This document shows, one piece after another, positions 15,775 to 25,799 of a stretch of 64,000 nt of DNA; the first letter of the stretch is position 1; each line of letters opens with the position of its first letter. A model generated the notes under the pieces. It did no database searches and was not told where the DNA came from. It saw only the letters and a program-made list of their open reading frames with translations. Both the position numbers and the translations under genes were made by a program. The DNA is from Lachnospiraceae bacterium (GTDB taxonomy: Bacteria; Bacillota; Clostridia; Lachnospirales; Lachnospiraceae): positions 1 to 64,000 of the forward strand of contig JAIDFQ010000072.1 in the NCBI GenBank assembly GCA_029054245.1, in the 5' to 3' direction.

Positions 15775-17199
15775 TTAATATGTTAAATCGGGATATTTCT
15801 CTACCACTGCTTTGTAGAACAAATCCAATGCTCCGTTTAAGTCTGTATTACCGTCAAAGTAATTCTTCATCGCATTTTGGAATTCCTCATTACATCCCTG
15901 ATCGTAAATCGACAGATTACTTAAGTCAAGACCTTCAACGCCTGCGCAGTACATACCAAGGGGATTCTGTCCTCCAAGAATCTTGCTGGAGTAACCTGTA
16001 TCAGCTGCCATCGCTTCCATTGCCGGCTTATTGTTTACAAAGTCATCATCAGCCACTACGATTTCCTTCATAATATCTTCGTTGCACGTCATTTGAAGCA
16101 TGATATCCTTAATAAGGCTTGCATTGTCTGTGCCAGTTGCTGCGCAGATCCATGTACCGCCCCAGAAGAATCCCTGCGGTCCTTCTGTTGCTGCCCATCC
16201 GCCGGCATTACCGATGCTGCCCTCAGCATCAGCCGCCATAGAGAAGTTGATGAACCATGCAGGACCAAAGTAACAAAATACCTTGCCTTCAGGATAGAAA
16301 CCTTTGCTCCAGTCATCGCTCCACAATTCATACGTATTCGTTTCGCCTGCATCTACCATAGCTTTAGAATCTTCCACCCATTTCATGATGTTATCGTCGA
16401 TATTGATCTTGCCGCCTTCTACCCACTTAGAGGTTACATTGTTAGAATATACGCGGTAACTGTCATTTACAGAAGAAATGATGGAATAGCCTGCATCCTT
16501 AAGTGTTGCAGCTGTCTCGGTAAAGGTATCCCAGTCAGCAACATATTTCTGCACTTCTGCCGGATCGTCTGTCCCAAATACTTCTTTGGCAACTTCACGG
16601 CTGTAGAACATTGCGCCAGGGCAGCCCTGCCATGAAACGCCTTTCAATACGCCGTTTGAATCTGTAACGATATCTTTAGTGTACTGATACTGATTTGCAA
16701 GATCGGCATCTGTAATGCCAAGATCAGCAACCGGCATGGTATATTCTGTGTCTACATATTTTAATGCATAATCTGCCTCCACAAGGAAGATATCAATTTT
16801 GCTGTCAGCTGCTGCATCTGCTTGTTTAAGCAATGTTTCATCCAGATTGTTCTGATAAGCGTTGTCATCATTCGGCGTAATATTCCAAACCACCGTCACA
16901 TCACCTATCGTCCCTTTCGTCGCATCACTGGCATCGGCTGTATAACCTGGATAGTGATCCTGAATACGTCTCTTAAATTCATCATTCCAGCAATAAATGT
17001 TCAGGACTTTTCCCTCATCTGCTGCCGCTGCTTCAACCTGCGCAGGCGCCTCTTCTTCAGGCGCTGCCGCTTCCTGCTGCTGTTCCTGGGCGGGTGTACC
17101 TGCATCCGCATTTGTTTCATCCTTAGCGCCGCCGCATCCTGCTAATAAGCCGGCGGTCATCGCTGTAATAAGCATTGCACTGAGTAATTTCTTCTTCAT
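15775..17199 (-). CDS. Extracellular sugar-binding lipoprotein of the cellobiose locus
   Basis: 474-aa CUT1 solute-binding protein. A lipoprotein signal peptide ends in LLAGCGG (Cys at residue 22), followed by an acidic Ala/Glu/Gln-rich linker to about residue 65 and then the bilobal domain (VLNIYCWNDEF onward). ATG at 17199 has GGGAGG upstream. The gene lies 106 bases after lacI on the same strand and heads the transporter genes. The ligand is presumably cellobiose or a short cello-oligosaccharide from context; specificity cannot be read directly. Confidence 0.88.
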   Translation of the reverse strand: MKKKLLSAMLITAMTAGLLAGCGGAKDETNADAGTPAQEQQQEAAAPEEEAPAQVEAAAADEGKVLNIYCWNDEFKRRIQDHYPGYTADASDATKGTIGDVTVVWNITPNDDNAYQNNLDETLLKQADAAADSKIDIFLVEADYALKYVDTEYTMPVADLGITDADLANQYQYTKDIVTDSNGVLKGVSWQGCPGAMFYSREVAKEVFGTDDPAEVQKYVADWDTFTETAATLKDAGYSIISSVNDSYRVYSNNVTSKWVEGGKINIDDNIMKWVEDSKAMVDAGETNTYELWSDDWSKGFYPEGKVFCYFGPAWFINFSMAADAEGSIGNAGGWAATEGPQGFFWGGTWICAATGTDNASLIKDIMLQMTCNEDIMKEIVVADDDFVNNKPAMEAMAADTGYSSKILGGQNPLGMYCAGVEGLDLSNLSIYDQGCNEEFQNAMKNYFDGNTDLNGALDLFYKAVVEKYPDLTY

Positions 17200-17305
17200 G
17201 GTTTATCCTCCCTTTATAATTTGAATCAAATTTAATTGCTGCTGCATTTATATAAAGAATAATAGAACCTGTTGTATCTATTCTTCTAAATGCCATTACG
17301 AAAAC

Positions 17306-18316
17306 CTAAATTTTCTTCACCGAAGTTCCAGGAATCACTTCTCCCGTCACAACAATCTGCTCAATCAAGGTCGTCTTTGGTCTTTCGATCAGGTTAATAA
17401 GTTTCTCAGCTGCCAGACTTCCAAGCTGTCGTGTATCCTGCTTTAAAGTTGTAAGCTGCGGTTCAAAATGCCTTGCAATCCTTGCTCCATCGTATCCTGC
17501 AATTGAGATATCTTCCGGTATCTTCATTCCCCTTGCATGAATCGCATTGATTCCACCCAGGCAGGCAAAGTCATCCGGATATAAAATACAAGTGGGCGGG
17601 TTCTTAAGTGCAAGGAGTTTTTCTGTTTCCTCGTAGGTTCCTTTGGTATCACGGTAGGGAGCCTCCCTTACATACTGTGCCGGAATATCGATTCCAAGTT
17701 CCTCACAGGTATGATGAAAAGAAGATAGCCTGCTTTGCGTAACCGCTGAGTCGGCGCCATGTATGTATGCGATTTTCCGGTGCCCCATGTCATATACATA
17801 ATGAACCAGATCTTTCATTCCTTTAATGTTATCCGAGATGATGGCACATCGATTGTTAAAAAGGTGATCGATGGTCACCACCGGTATCTCACTTCTGACC
17901 AATTCCTCCACCTCTGGATCATAGAAATCCACACAAGCAATCACAACTCCATCAAACCCCCGGTACCTGCTGTGCTCCAAATAAGACATTCTTCCAATTC
18001 TCTTTTTGGAGCAGTTAATGAAGGTGATGTCATACCCATTTTCTTCTACCGTATTCTTAAAACTGTCCAGCACATGGGAAAAGTAATCATGCGTAAGACC
18101 GCTCATGGCTTCATCTGCAAAGAGCACCCCCAGATTATAAGTCCTGTTGGTCTTTAACGACTTTGCAGCTGCATTGGGGGAATATCCCAATTCTTTTGCC
18201 ACCTGTCTGATATGCGCTTTTGTTTCCTCACCAATGTCCTTGTGATCATTCAACGCCTTACTCACTGTCGCTACAGACACCCCACAGAGCGTTGAAATAT
18301 CCTTCATCGATACCAT
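17306..18316 (-). CDS. LacI family repressor of the cellobiose locus
   Basis: 336-aa regulator: an N-terminal LacI helix-turn-helix (MKDISTLCGVSVATVSKAL) with hinge helix (AAAKSL near residue 52) and a periplasmic-binding-protein-like effector domain. It is transcribed away from the cellobiose phosphorylase gene and towards the transporter genes. Two nearly identical sites containing AACGTTTTC or ATCGTTTTC (18346 and 18652) lie before lacI and before the phosphorylase gene, the expected arrangement for control of both units. The effector is probably cellobiose or a derivative, by inference. Confidence 0.9.
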   Translation of the reverse strand: MVSMKDISTLCGVSVATVSKALNDHKDIGEETKAHIRQVAKELGYSPNAAAKSLKTNRTYNLGVLFADEAMSGLTHDYFSHVLDSFKNTVEENGYDITFINCSKKRIGRMSYLEHSRYRGFDGVVIACVDFYDPEVEELVRSEIPVVTIDHLFNNRCAIISDNIKGMKDLVHYVYDMGHRKIAYIHGADSAVTQSRLSSFHHTCEELGIDIPAQYVREAPYRDTKGTYEETEKLLALKNPPTCILYPDDFACLGGINAIHARGMKIPEDISIAGYDGARIARHFEPQLTTLKQDTRQLGSLAAEKLINLIERPKTTLIEQIVVTGEVIPGTSVKKI

Positions 18317-18345
18317 GCTTTCCTCTTCCTTTATCCCTCATCTAT

Positions 18346-18398
18346 TTACTTAATCGTTTTCGTATGTTAAGTGTATAATATTTTTCACAGTTTTGCAA
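18346..18398 (-). promoter_or_regulatory. lacI promoter with LacI-type operator
   Basis: Minus-strand TTGCAA (+ strand 18393-18398) and TACACT (+ strand 18370-18375) are 17 bp apart. The site TTACTTAATCGTTTTC (18346-18361) lies across the transcription start, so its occupant would autorepress. The stretch 18399-18600 is A/T-rich and holds no gene I can see. Confidence 0.55.
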
Positions 18399-18608
18399 CA
18401 TTATTTTTGATTTTTTTATGCATTTTTGATATTTTTAGTAATGATGCACATATTAAAGCATACTTTTTTGCATATTTTATACCTGAGTAGTGGTGTTTTT
18501 TACTTAATAAATACGAAAACTGCCCTTCAACATAATTATTTTCTTATGTTTCTTTTTTGCTTTTTTCTATTTTATGTTCAAAATTATATAAAATGTATAA
18601 TTATTCCT

Positions 18609-18667
18609 TGCGTAACCCCAATATTTTATGTATAATTCTGATTATATCAATTACTTAAACGTTTTCT
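18609..18667 (+). promoter_or_regulatory. Cellobiose phosphorylase promoter and operator
   Basis: TTGCGT (18609-18614) and TATAAT (18632-18637) with a 17-bp spacer, followed at 18652-18667 by TTACTTAAACGTTTTC, identical at 15 of 16 positions to the site before lacI. An operator just downstream of the -10 box would block elongation or initiation. Confidence 0.65.
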
Positions 18668-18752
18668 GTATTTAATTTCCACTTATTCAGCAGATTGATT
18701 AGGAAGAAACCTTAAAGATTGCTCAAAGAATCAAGGAAAAGGAGAAAACATT

Positions 18753-21188
18753 ATGAAATATGGCTATTTTGATGATTCAAACCGGGAATATGTAATCACT
18801 ACCCCGAAAACACCGCTGCCCTGGATCAACTATCTGGGCTGCCGGGATTTTTTTAGTCTGATATCCAACACCTGCGGCGGTTATTCCTTTTATAAAGATG
18901 CAAAGCTGCTCCGCCTGACCCGCTACCGCTACAATAATGTACCGCCAGATGCAAACGGCAAATATTTCTATATAAAAGAAGGCGATACCATCTGGAATCC
19001 AGGATGGCAGCCTACACAGACTCCTCTCGACACCTACGAATGCCGTCACGGCACTGGATATAGCCGCTTTACCTCATCCAAAAACAATTTAAGCGCATCC
19101 GTGCTCACTTTTGTTCCCATGGACGACGCCTGCGAAATCAGCCAGCTAAAGCTGACCAACGAATCCGCTATAACCAAGACCGTTTCCATCTTCTCTTATG
19201 TTGAATGGTGCCTGTGGAATGCCGATGATGACATGAAAAACTTTCAGCGTAATCTAAATACTGGAGAAGTAGAAATTGTTGATTCCACTATTTTTCATAA
19301 AACCGAATACCGAGAGCGCCGTAATCACTACGCTGTATATTCCGTCAATGCCAAAATAAATGGTTTTGATACAGACCGCGATGCCTTCCTCGGCGCTTAC
19401 AGGGGGAATCCTCTGCCCGAAGTGGTCGAAAAAGGTGCATGTACCAACTCTGTTGCAAGCGGCTGGTCTCCCATCGCTTCCCATCAGATTGATCTCACCC
19501 TTGCACCCGGCGAAACCAGATCCCTTGTCTTCGTCCTCGGCTACATAGAAATCCCAGCGGAAAACAAATGGGAGCAATGCGGTATCATCAACAAGGCTCC
19601 TGCCTTTGCCTTGCTGGACAAATACCGTACAGACGCAGATGTGGAAAATGCGTTTACCAAGCTGAATATGTACTGGACAGAACTTCTGTCCAAATTTACC
19701 ATTAAATCTTCCAACGAAAAAGTTGACCGTATGGTCAATATCTGGCACCAGTATCAATGCATGGTAACTTTCAATATGTCCCGCTCTGCATCTTACTATG
19801 AATCGGGCATCGGAAGAGGTATGGGATTTAGGGATTCCTGCCAAGATCTGTTAGGCTTCGTACACTTAATCCCCGACCGTGCAAGGGAAAGGATCATAGA
19901 CATTGCTTCCACCCAGTTTCCTGACGGCAGTGCCTACCACCAATATCAGCCCCTTACCAAAAAGGGCAATTCCGATATCGGAAGCGGCTTTAACGATGAT
20001 CCCTTATGGCTGATTGCCTGTACCAGTGCCTATATCAAAGAAACCGGCGATTTCTCAATCTTAACCGAACAGGTTCCCTTTGACTGTGATGAAGGCTTAA
20101 GTGCGCCGCTTATGGACCACTTAAGACGTTCCTTCGACTACACTTTAACTCATAAAGGTCCCCATTCCCTTCCCCTGATCGGGCGGGCTGACTGGAACGA
20201 TTGTCTGAACCTGAACTGCTTTTCAGAGCATCCTGGCGAATCCTTCCAGACCTTCGGTCCCAGCGAAGGTCCCGTTGCAGAATCAATCTTTATTGCCGGC
20301 ATGTTCGTCAAATATGCAGAAGAGTACGCTAAGCTGTGCGAACTATGCGAAAATCAGTCGGAAGCTGACCGGGCAAGGCAGGAAGTGCAGATCATGTATG
20401 ATGCGATATTAAAAGACGGCTGGGACGGCGAATGGTTTCTGCGCGCATATGATGCATATGGGCAAAAAGTAGGCTCTAAAGAATGCGAAGAAGGACAGAT
20501 TTTTATTGAACCCCAGGGATTTTGCGTGCTTGCCGGAATCGGCGTAAAGGAAGGCTTTGCCGAAAAAGCCCTTGACTCTGTAAAAGAAAAACTGGATACC
20601 GAATATGGCGTGATGATTCTTCAGCCCGCATACACCAAGTATCATTTAGAGCTTGGCGAAGTCACCTCATATCCTCCTGGGTACAAGGAAAATGCTGGTA
20701 TCTTCTGCCATAACAATCCTTGGGTTTCCATTGCTGAAACCATAATCGGACGGGGAGAACGCGCCTTTGAAATTTACCGGAAGACTTGTCCGTCCTATCT
20801 TGAAGAGATCAGCGAGATACACCGGACGGAACCTTATGCATATTCCCAGATGATTGCCGGAAAAGATGCCAAAAACCACGGCGAGGCAAAAAATAGCTGG
20901 CTCACTGGCACTGCCGCATGGACCTTTATCAATATTTCCCAATATATTCTGGGTGTATCCCCTACCCACAAGGGTCTTTGCATCAATCCCTGTGTCCCCA
21001 AAGAATTCGGTGACTTTGAAATCACAAGAAAATTCCGGGAAGGAACCTATCATATCAAAGTCACAAATCCCGGCAAAGTGGAAAAGGGCATCAAGAGCAT
21101 TTATGTAGACGGCAGTCCCATTGAAGGCTGCATTATCCCTTATGTGCCAGGAAAAGAATCCTATGAGATCCTAGTTACCATGGGTTAG
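18753..21188 (+). CDS. Cellobiose phosphorylase (GH94)
   Basis: 811-aa cytosolic inverting phosphorylase: cellobiose plus phosphate gives alpha-glucose-1-phosphate and glucose. The length equals clostridial cellobiose phosphorylases, and the N-terminal [18 protein letters not shown] and the RYRYNNVP and [11 protein letters not shown] blocks are characteristic. The general acid Asp is in [12 protein letters not shown] near residue 480. Phosphate-contact and subsite motifs include [20 protein letters not shown] and [16 protein letters not shown] at 18753 has AAGGAGAAA upstream. It is divergent from lacI and the transporter. Cellodextrin phosphorylase is the main alternative, but those are usually longer (about 980). 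Confidence 0.93.
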   Translation: MKYGYFDDSNREYVITTPKTPLPWINYLGCRDFFSLISNTCGGYSFYKDAKLLRLTRYRYNNVPPDANGKYFYIKEGDTIWNPGWQPTQTPLDTYECRHGTGYSRFTSSKNNLSASVLTFVPMDDACEISQLKLTNESAITKTVSIFSYVEWCLWNADDDMKNFQRNLNTGEVEIVDSTIFHKTEYRERRNHYAVYSVNAKINGFDTDRDAFLGAYRGNPLPEVVEKGACTNSVASGWSPIASHQIDLTLAPGETRSLVFVLGYIEIPAENKWEQCGIINKAPAFALLDKYRTDADVENAFTKLNMYWTELLSKFTIKSSNEKVDRMVNIWHQYQCMVTFNMSRSASYYESGIGRGMGFRDSCQDLLGFVHLIPDRARERIIDIASTQFPDGSAYHQYQPLTKKGNSDIGSGFNDDPLWLIACTSAYIKETGDFSILTEQVPFDCDEGLSAPLMDHLRRSFDYTLTHKGPHSLPLIGRADWNDCLNLNCFSEHPGESFQTFGPSEGPVAESIFIAGMFVKYAEEYAKLCELCENQSEADRARQEVQIMYDAILKDGWDGEWFLRAYDAYGQKVGSKECEEGQIFIEPQGFCVLAGIGVKEGFAEKALDSVKEKLDTEYGVMILQPAYTKYHLELGEVTSYPPGYKENAGIFCHNNPWVSIAETIIGRGERAFEIYRKTCPSYLEEISEIHRTEPYAYSQMIAGKDAKNHGEAKNSWLTGTAAWTFINISQYILGVSPTHKGLCINPCVPKEFGDFEITRKFREGTYHIKVTNPGKVEKGIKSIYVDGSPIEGCIIPYVPGKESYEILVTMG

Positions 21189-21212
21189 CTCCACTTTGAC
21201 CCTTGCGGCAGT

Positions 21213-21310
21213 CGCCAAATGTCTGCAAGCAGCCACTTGGCGCGTTGCTCGCGGGAATAAACTGACAGTACCGGCAGTAAAAGGACAGCGTCCATATACT
21301 GCCGGTACTG
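21213..21310. repeat. Two hairpins in the gap between convergent genes
   Basis: CGCCAA (21213-21218) pairs with TTGGCG (21237-21242) around an inner CTGC/GCAG. A perfect 14-bp stem follows, CAGTACCGGCAGTA (21266-21279) with TACTGCCGGTACTG (21297-21310), whose loop holds a further GGAC/GTCC pair. There is no T tract. It probably acts as a shared terminator between the convergent phosphorylase and cardiolipin synthase genes. Confidence 0.55.
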
Positions 21311-21320
21311 CTGCATCTAT

Positions 21321-22868
21321 CTACAAAAGCGGCGCCAGCAACCTTGACACCCTCCCTACCATCTTCTGATAAAGCGGAATCTTCTTGTAATAATCCATAG
21401 TAACTTTCTGGCACTTCAACAATGTATTCTGAAAATCCTCTTCCACCTTCGCCACCACAGAATGATTATAAAAATAAACACCGCATTCAAAATGATGATA
21501 AAAGCTCCGATAATCTAAATTGATGGTTCCCACGGTTGCACTGATGTCATCCGAAACGAATGCTTTGGCATGTACAAATCCCGGCGTATATTCATATACG
21601 TTAATCCCCGCTTCAAGCAACTCCGGATAAAAAGTTCTGGCAATATAATAGACTACCTTCTTATCAGGAATATGGGGAAGTATCATAGAGACTTCGACGC
21701 CTCTGCGCGCCGCGTACCGCATGCTGTCCAAAAACTCTCTATCCACAATAAAATACGGTGTCATGATATGCACATATTTTACTGCGCTTTCAATAATCGA
21801 TTCGTAAACCGTCTTCCCGACTTCTGTGCTTCTGGTCGGCGTCTCCCCATAAGGAATCACAAATCCATCATGGAAGAGGGGACTTTCATAAGTAATACCC
21901 TTAAGATATTTTTCGTAATCTTCGCTGCCTTTTTCTGAAACATTCCACATCTGAAGATACATAATCGTAAAGCTTCTGACCGCATCCCCTGTAATTTTGA
22001 CCGCCACATCTTTCCAATGTCCGAACCGCTCTACCTGATTAATATACTCATCTGCCAGATTCACACCACCTGTAAATGCGACCTTTCCATCGATCACCAC
22101 TACTTTTCTGTGATCGCGATTGTTCTGGCTAGTGGATAAAAACGGGACAATTGGCGCGAACATTTTCGCTTTGATTCCATATGCCCGCAGCTTTTCTGGA
22201 TATTTATAAGGCAAAAGCATGATAGAACACATCCCGTCATACATGATGCGAACCTCCACTTTCTCTTTTACCTTTTCCTTCAAAATATCAAGCACCGCAT
22301 TCCACATAGTGCCCCGCTCTATAATAAAATACTCCAGAAAAATAAATCTTTCCGCCTTTTTCAGCTCAGTCAGCAAATCTGCAAACTTATCCTCCCCTAT
22401 CGGGTAATATACCGCGCCGGACTCATGATAGGCTGCAAACCCTGCCGTATGCTCCATATAATGCGCAAATCCTTTCAAACGGACGGAGCAATCCTTGATC
22501 GCCTCCTTCGTCTCCTTCTTTGTATAAAGCAACCCTTTCGTCTCATTCATGCGCCTGTCCAGCTTGGTTTTCAATCCGATTCCGCTAAAATTTCCTACAA
22601 CAAAAATATAGATCAATGCACCTAGCACCGGAAACAGGCACAGCGGAATAATCCAGCTCATTTTGAACTCCGCAGGCTCATCCCGATTAACAATAAAAAT
22701 AATCAGCAACGCCCCTAACACATTCATGCTTTCCCAGATGAAAGGAACGTAGCTGCGAAGTTCAAGAAAACTTGCGATCAGAACAAAGATCTGCAATAAT
22801 ACCATTAAAATAATAATCAGTGTACGCCCAAATATAATTTTGAACAAGCAATTGAAAAATCGTTTCAT
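21321..22868 (-). CDS. cls: Cardiolipin synthase
   Basis: 515-aa membrane enzyme of the phospholipase D superfamily that joins two phosphatidylglycerols into cardiolipin. Two N-terminal hydrophobic segments (about 12-34 and 40-60) and a PLD nuclease N-terminal region precede two HKD motifs: HRKVVVIDGKVAFTGGVN near residue 255 and HAKAFVSDDISATVGTINLD near 430. Length and order match bacterial Cls (about 480-520). It is monocistronic; its 3' end faces the phosphorylase gene across two hairpins. Confidence 0.93.
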   Translation of the reverse strand: MKRFFNCLFKIIFGRTLIIILMVLLQIFVLIASFLELRSYVPFIWESMNVLGALLIIFIVNRDEPAEFKMSWIIPLCLFPVLGALIYIFVVGNFSGIGLKTKLDRRMNETKGLLYTKKETKEAIKDCSVRLKGFAHYMEHTAGFAAYHESGAVYYPIGEDKFADLLTELKKAERFIFLEYFIIERGTMWNAVLDILKEKVKEKVEVRIMYDGMCSIMLLPYKYPEKLRAYGIKAKMFAPIVPFLSTSQNNRDHRKVVVIDGKVAFTGGVNLADEYINQVERFGHWKDVAVKITGDAVRSFTIMYLQMWNVSEKGSEDYEKYLKGITYESPLFHDGFVIPYGETPTRSTEVGKTVYESIIESAVKYVHIMTPYFIVDREFLDSMRYAARRGVEVSMILPHIPDKKVVYYIARTFYPELLEAGINVYEYTPGFVHAKAFVSDDISATVGTINLDYRSFYHHFECGVYFYNHSVVAKVEEDFQNTLLKCQKVTMDYYKKIPLYQKMVGRVSRLLAPLL

Positions 22869-22932
22869 TTCCTACTCCCATCTATACGCTTCATCACACG
22901 TACAAATCAATTACCTCCTCATTGAATGCGAT

Positions 22933-23766
22933 CTAGCATTTCAACAGATGCAGTATTTCCTCAAAGCAAACACCGTTCTTTTGCTCAACTCCCATCTCCA
23001 TGGATCTTATGATACATTTTTTGACAAACAACGAAGCTTTTTTCACCGATTCCACAAAAGACACTCCATTCACCGCATCCGCCGCAATGATTGACGCAAA
23101 TAAATCCCCTGTCCCGCATCGCTCAGTTCCCTCCCTGTAAGTCCTAAACAGCACTGGTTCTTCTTTTTCCTGATACATATAGTTTGCTATGAATTTTCCT
23201 TGAGGTATACCAGTAATTACAATTTTTTCAGGTCCCATGCCACGCAGCTTTTCTGCCATCGCAAATAATTCCGTCTTTTTCCATCCCTTCTCCCGATAAG
23301 GCGTATCTGTTAATTTGCATGCTTCCGTCAGATTCGGCGTAATGATATCTGCAAGGGATACCAAACGGCGCATACCACAGCACATTTCTTCCGTATAAGT
23401 TTCAGCAATTTTGCCATGATCTCCCATCACTGGATCAACAATAACGATCGTCCCTTCCTTTGAAAACTGTCCCACAAACTTCTCCACAAGCGCAATCTGC
23501 GCACTCGATCCGAGAAATCCTGACATAATACCATCAAACTTTAAATCCAGCTTTTCCCACATTGCAAAGTATGCCGGCAGCTTCTTTGTATAATCATCAA
23601 AAAAATATTCCTGATACCCCACATGATTAGATAAAATAGACGTCGGTACCGGACAGCACTGAACTTTCAGATGAGAAATGACCGGTATCGATACCGCAAG
23701 TGCGCATCTTCCAAAACCGGTCAAATCATTGATTGCTGCAATTTTCTTCTGTCTGCTTTGCTCCAT
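22933..23766 (-). CDS. pdxY: Pyridoxamine/pyridoxal kinase
   Basis: 277-aa ribokinase-fold kinase that phosphorylates pyridoxal or pyridoxamine in the vitamin B6 salvage pathway. Start IAAINDLTGFGRCALAVSIPV, DPVMGDHGK near residue 110, TPNLTEACKL near 145 and the anion-hole GTGDLFAS near 225 are the family motifs. Start at 23766 is chosen since upstream in-frame codons to 23829 carry no family sequence and GGATGG lies just before this ATG. It is monocistronic between cls and tRNA-Arg. Confidence 0.85.
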   Translation of the reverse strand: MEQSRQKKIAAINDLTGFGRCALAVSIPVISHLKVQCCPVPTSILSNHVGYQEYFFDDYTKKLPAYFAMWEKLDLKFDGIMSGFLGSSAQIALVEKFVGQFSKEGTIVIVDPVMGDHGKIAETYTEEMCCGMRRLVSLADIITPNLTEACKLTDTPYREKGWKKTELFAMAEKLRGMGPEKIVITGIPQGKFIANYMYQEKEEPVLFRTYREGTERCGTGDLFASIIAADAVNGVSFVESVKKASLFVKKCIIRSMEMGVEQKNGVCFEEILHLLKC

Positions 23767-23944
23767 CGTCTTCCATCCTTTTCCTGATTTCCTATCACGT
23801 ATCGGCAAGCGCCGCGCTTTAAGGACCATCCTTATGAAACTTTTCTATAAAAAAAGTGCCCACGTTTAAAACATGCGCACCATTCCCCGCTCTTTTTGCA
23901 AATTATCATCCAAAAACCCGCAGGTACCTTATGGGACTTAGAAA

Positions 23945-24018
23945 CGTGCGTTAGAGGATTCGAACCCCCGACCTTTTGGTCCGTAGCCAAACGCTCTATC
24001 CAGCTGAGCTAAACGCAC
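23945..24018 (-). tRNA. tRNA-Arg (anticodon ACG)
   Basis: Acceptor GTGCGTT/AACGCAC, anticodon stem TTTGG/CCAAA around CTACGGA, discriminator G. 74 nt, CCA not encoded. The A34 is expected to be edited to inosine by TadA. Confidence 0.95.
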
Positions 24019-24047
24019 ATCCATTGCTATTATCTGCAACAAAAAAT

Positions 24048-24076
24048 ATTTTATTATAAGATGATCGCTTTGTCAA
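24048..24076 (-). promoter_or_regulatory. Promoter of tRNA-Arg(ACG)
   Basis: Minus-strand TTGACA (+ strand 24071-24076) and TAAAAT (+ strand 24048-24053) with a 17-bp spacer. Confidence 0.7.
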
Positions 24077-24197
24077 GGGGATTCCCATTTTTTGTTTTTA
24101 GATTTGTGGCTATCGGTTATTTTTCACAGGCAGACCAATCGTCCGCACAGGATAGCTCTGGTCAAACTGCGAAAAGTAACTGACACTCCCTATTATC

Positions 24198-24911
24198 TCA
24201 ATATCGATAGTAAGGGCTACCGCCGCAGCACAATCCTCCGCCTCCGCAGCAGAGATTGCAGAGCAGGTTCGCAATACATAATTTCAGGCAAAAGCTGCTC
24301 CCGCCTGTATATGGCTGACCATAAGTATACTGCCTTTGACGGTACCAAGTACCTCCGTTTTCAAATTGATAAACCAGATTACTGTAATCCCGATTATCTG
24401 GTTCTAATGCCTGCGCCCGTCTGGCATGCTCTAGCGCGGACACCTGATTGCCAAGTCCTGCGTGTGCCAATGCACTGTAATAATACCACCTTGCACTGCG
24501 CACATGCTCCTCCATGCCATCAAGCACATTTCTTGCTTCCTTGTAATAGCCGTTTCTCACGTAATTACCTGCTGCACGCAGATGACCATCCTCTTCATAT
24601 CCTGTTCCCGTATTGCCATATCCAAAACCTCCGAAACTTCCAAAATCTCCAAATCCCCCAAAGTCTCTGTAAGTTCCTCCATACCCCCCAGATGCATTGC
24701 TGTTTTGATAACTATATCCTTCTGTGCGTTCCTTCATAATCTGCTGATAAGCCTGCTGTATCTCCTTGAACCTTTCCTCTGCCTCTTCTTTATGCGGATT
24801 ATTGACGTTTGCATCAGGATGATATTTCCTGCTGAGCGCTTTATACGCTTTTTTTATCTCTTCCTCTGTGGCCGTTCTGGAAACACCCAGAACTTCATAC
24901 GGATCACGCAT
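24198..24911 (-). CDS. J-domain protein with TPR-like and Cys-rich tail
   Basis: 237-aa DnaJ-like co-chaperone. The J domain occupies residues 1-65 with the HPD motif (YHPDANV near 31). A Gly/Phe-rich stretch follows (about 73-105), then a helical TPR-like part ([29 protein letters not shown]) and a C-terminal hydrophobic Cys-rich tail ([19 protein letters not shown]). It lacks the DnaJ zinc-finger domain, so it is a specialised rather than housekeeping J protein. It starts 3 bases after the DUF5685 gene. The tail may bind the membrane or metal. The pairing suggests it recruits DnaK to the neighbour proteins. Confidence 0.85.
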   Translation of the reverse strand: MRDPYEVLGVSRTATEEEIKKAYKALSRKYHPDANVNNPHKEEAEERFKEIQQAYQQIMKERTEGYSYQNSNASGGYGGTYRDFGGFGDFGSFGGFGYGNTGTGYEEDGHLRAAGNYVRNGYYKEARNVLDGMEEHVRSARWYYYSALAHAGLGNQVSALEHARRAQALEPDNRDYSNLVYQFENGGTWYRQRQYTYGQPYTGGSSFCLKLCIANLLCNLCCGGGGLCCGGSPYYRY

Positions 24912-24914
24912 TTT

Positions 24915-25772
24915 CTATTCCCCGTTTCCTGCTGTTTTTCTTATCTGGTCCGCTTCCCTTTTCTGTCTGACCATTTCATACCGATACCAGATACCGGAAT
25001 ACAAAATATTTCTTAAGATTTCCGAATTTTCTATGATGGGAAGCTTTTCAAATTCCCTGCAGCATCCCGCCATCATCATGGTAAGAAGGGTTTTGATTTC
25101 CTCTTCAAAATCCGGATCATGATATTTTTTAAAAAGAGGATTATACCTTTTCTCCTTTATATCCTCCTCCACATCCTCATAGGCATCCAGAAGATAAATA
25201 AACTTCCCCAGATAGTTCCCCATAATCTGTAGATTTTCCTGCCATTCATCCTCCCGAACAGCCATGACCTCCCCCATGATCTTCCCAAAAATCCCTGCCA
25301 TAAGGTCGATATCTTGGTTTTGCTTCTTCTCCTCCATTGTAAATTCGCGCATAAGAGCGGTGATCCTTCTTGCTTTTTCGCCGTATTTGATGCAGATTTT
25401 CCTGCTTGCGCGTTTCAGAAGCTTTCCATATGCCAACCGCGTTATCTTTTTTTCATCCTCCCAATCATCCCTGCACTTATAATAAGCAAAAAGCACATTC
25501 ATGTCTGCTCCATATTCCGAAAACACATTCGTCCTGACCGCGTGCTTTTCAAAAGGATGGACCACACACTTCACCGCCGCCTCCTCCGTTTCCGGCTCAT
25601 ACAGACTGCCGAGCAGCATCACCAAGAAGGTCATGTCATACGTCAGGCAAAGCTGTCCTGCCATTCCATGCTGCTTTCTTAAAGTCTGACAAAGCCCGCA
25701 GTAATAAGAATGATAAATATCAAACTCTTTAAATTTCATATCCCCCTTATTGACAATGATATATCCGAACAT
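24915..25772 (-). CDS. DUF5685 family protein
   Basis: 285-aa protein of unknown function resembling DUF5685: it opens MFGYIIVNKGDMKFKEFDIY and contains YYCGLCQTLRK near residue 25, a conserved Cys pair, and an Asp-rich segment DAYEDVEEDIKEKRYNPL near 205 that recalls the metal-binding helices of all-alpha isoprenoid synthases. It is entirely helical with no strong transmembrane segment. It lies between the zinc-ribbon gene (27-bp gap) and the J-domain gene (3 bp), forming one transcription unit. Its function is not known; the fold comparison is my inference. Confidence 0.75.
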   Translation of the reverse strand: MFGYIIVNKGDMKFKEFDIYHSYYCGLCQTLRKQHGMAGQLCLTYDMTFLVMLLGSLYEPETEEAAVKCVVHPFEKHAVRTNVFSEYGADMNVLFAYYKCRDDWEDEKKITRLAYGKLLKRASRKICIKYGEKARRITALMREFTMEEKKQNQDIDLMAGIFGKIMGEVMAVREDEWQENLQIMGNYLGKFIYLLDAYEDVEEDIKEKRYNPLFKKYHDPDFEEEIKTLLTMMMAGCCREFEKLPIIENSEILRNILYSGIWYRYEMVRQKREADQIRKTAGNGE

Positions 25773-25799
25773 GGCATTCTCCTGTCTGACTTACAATAC

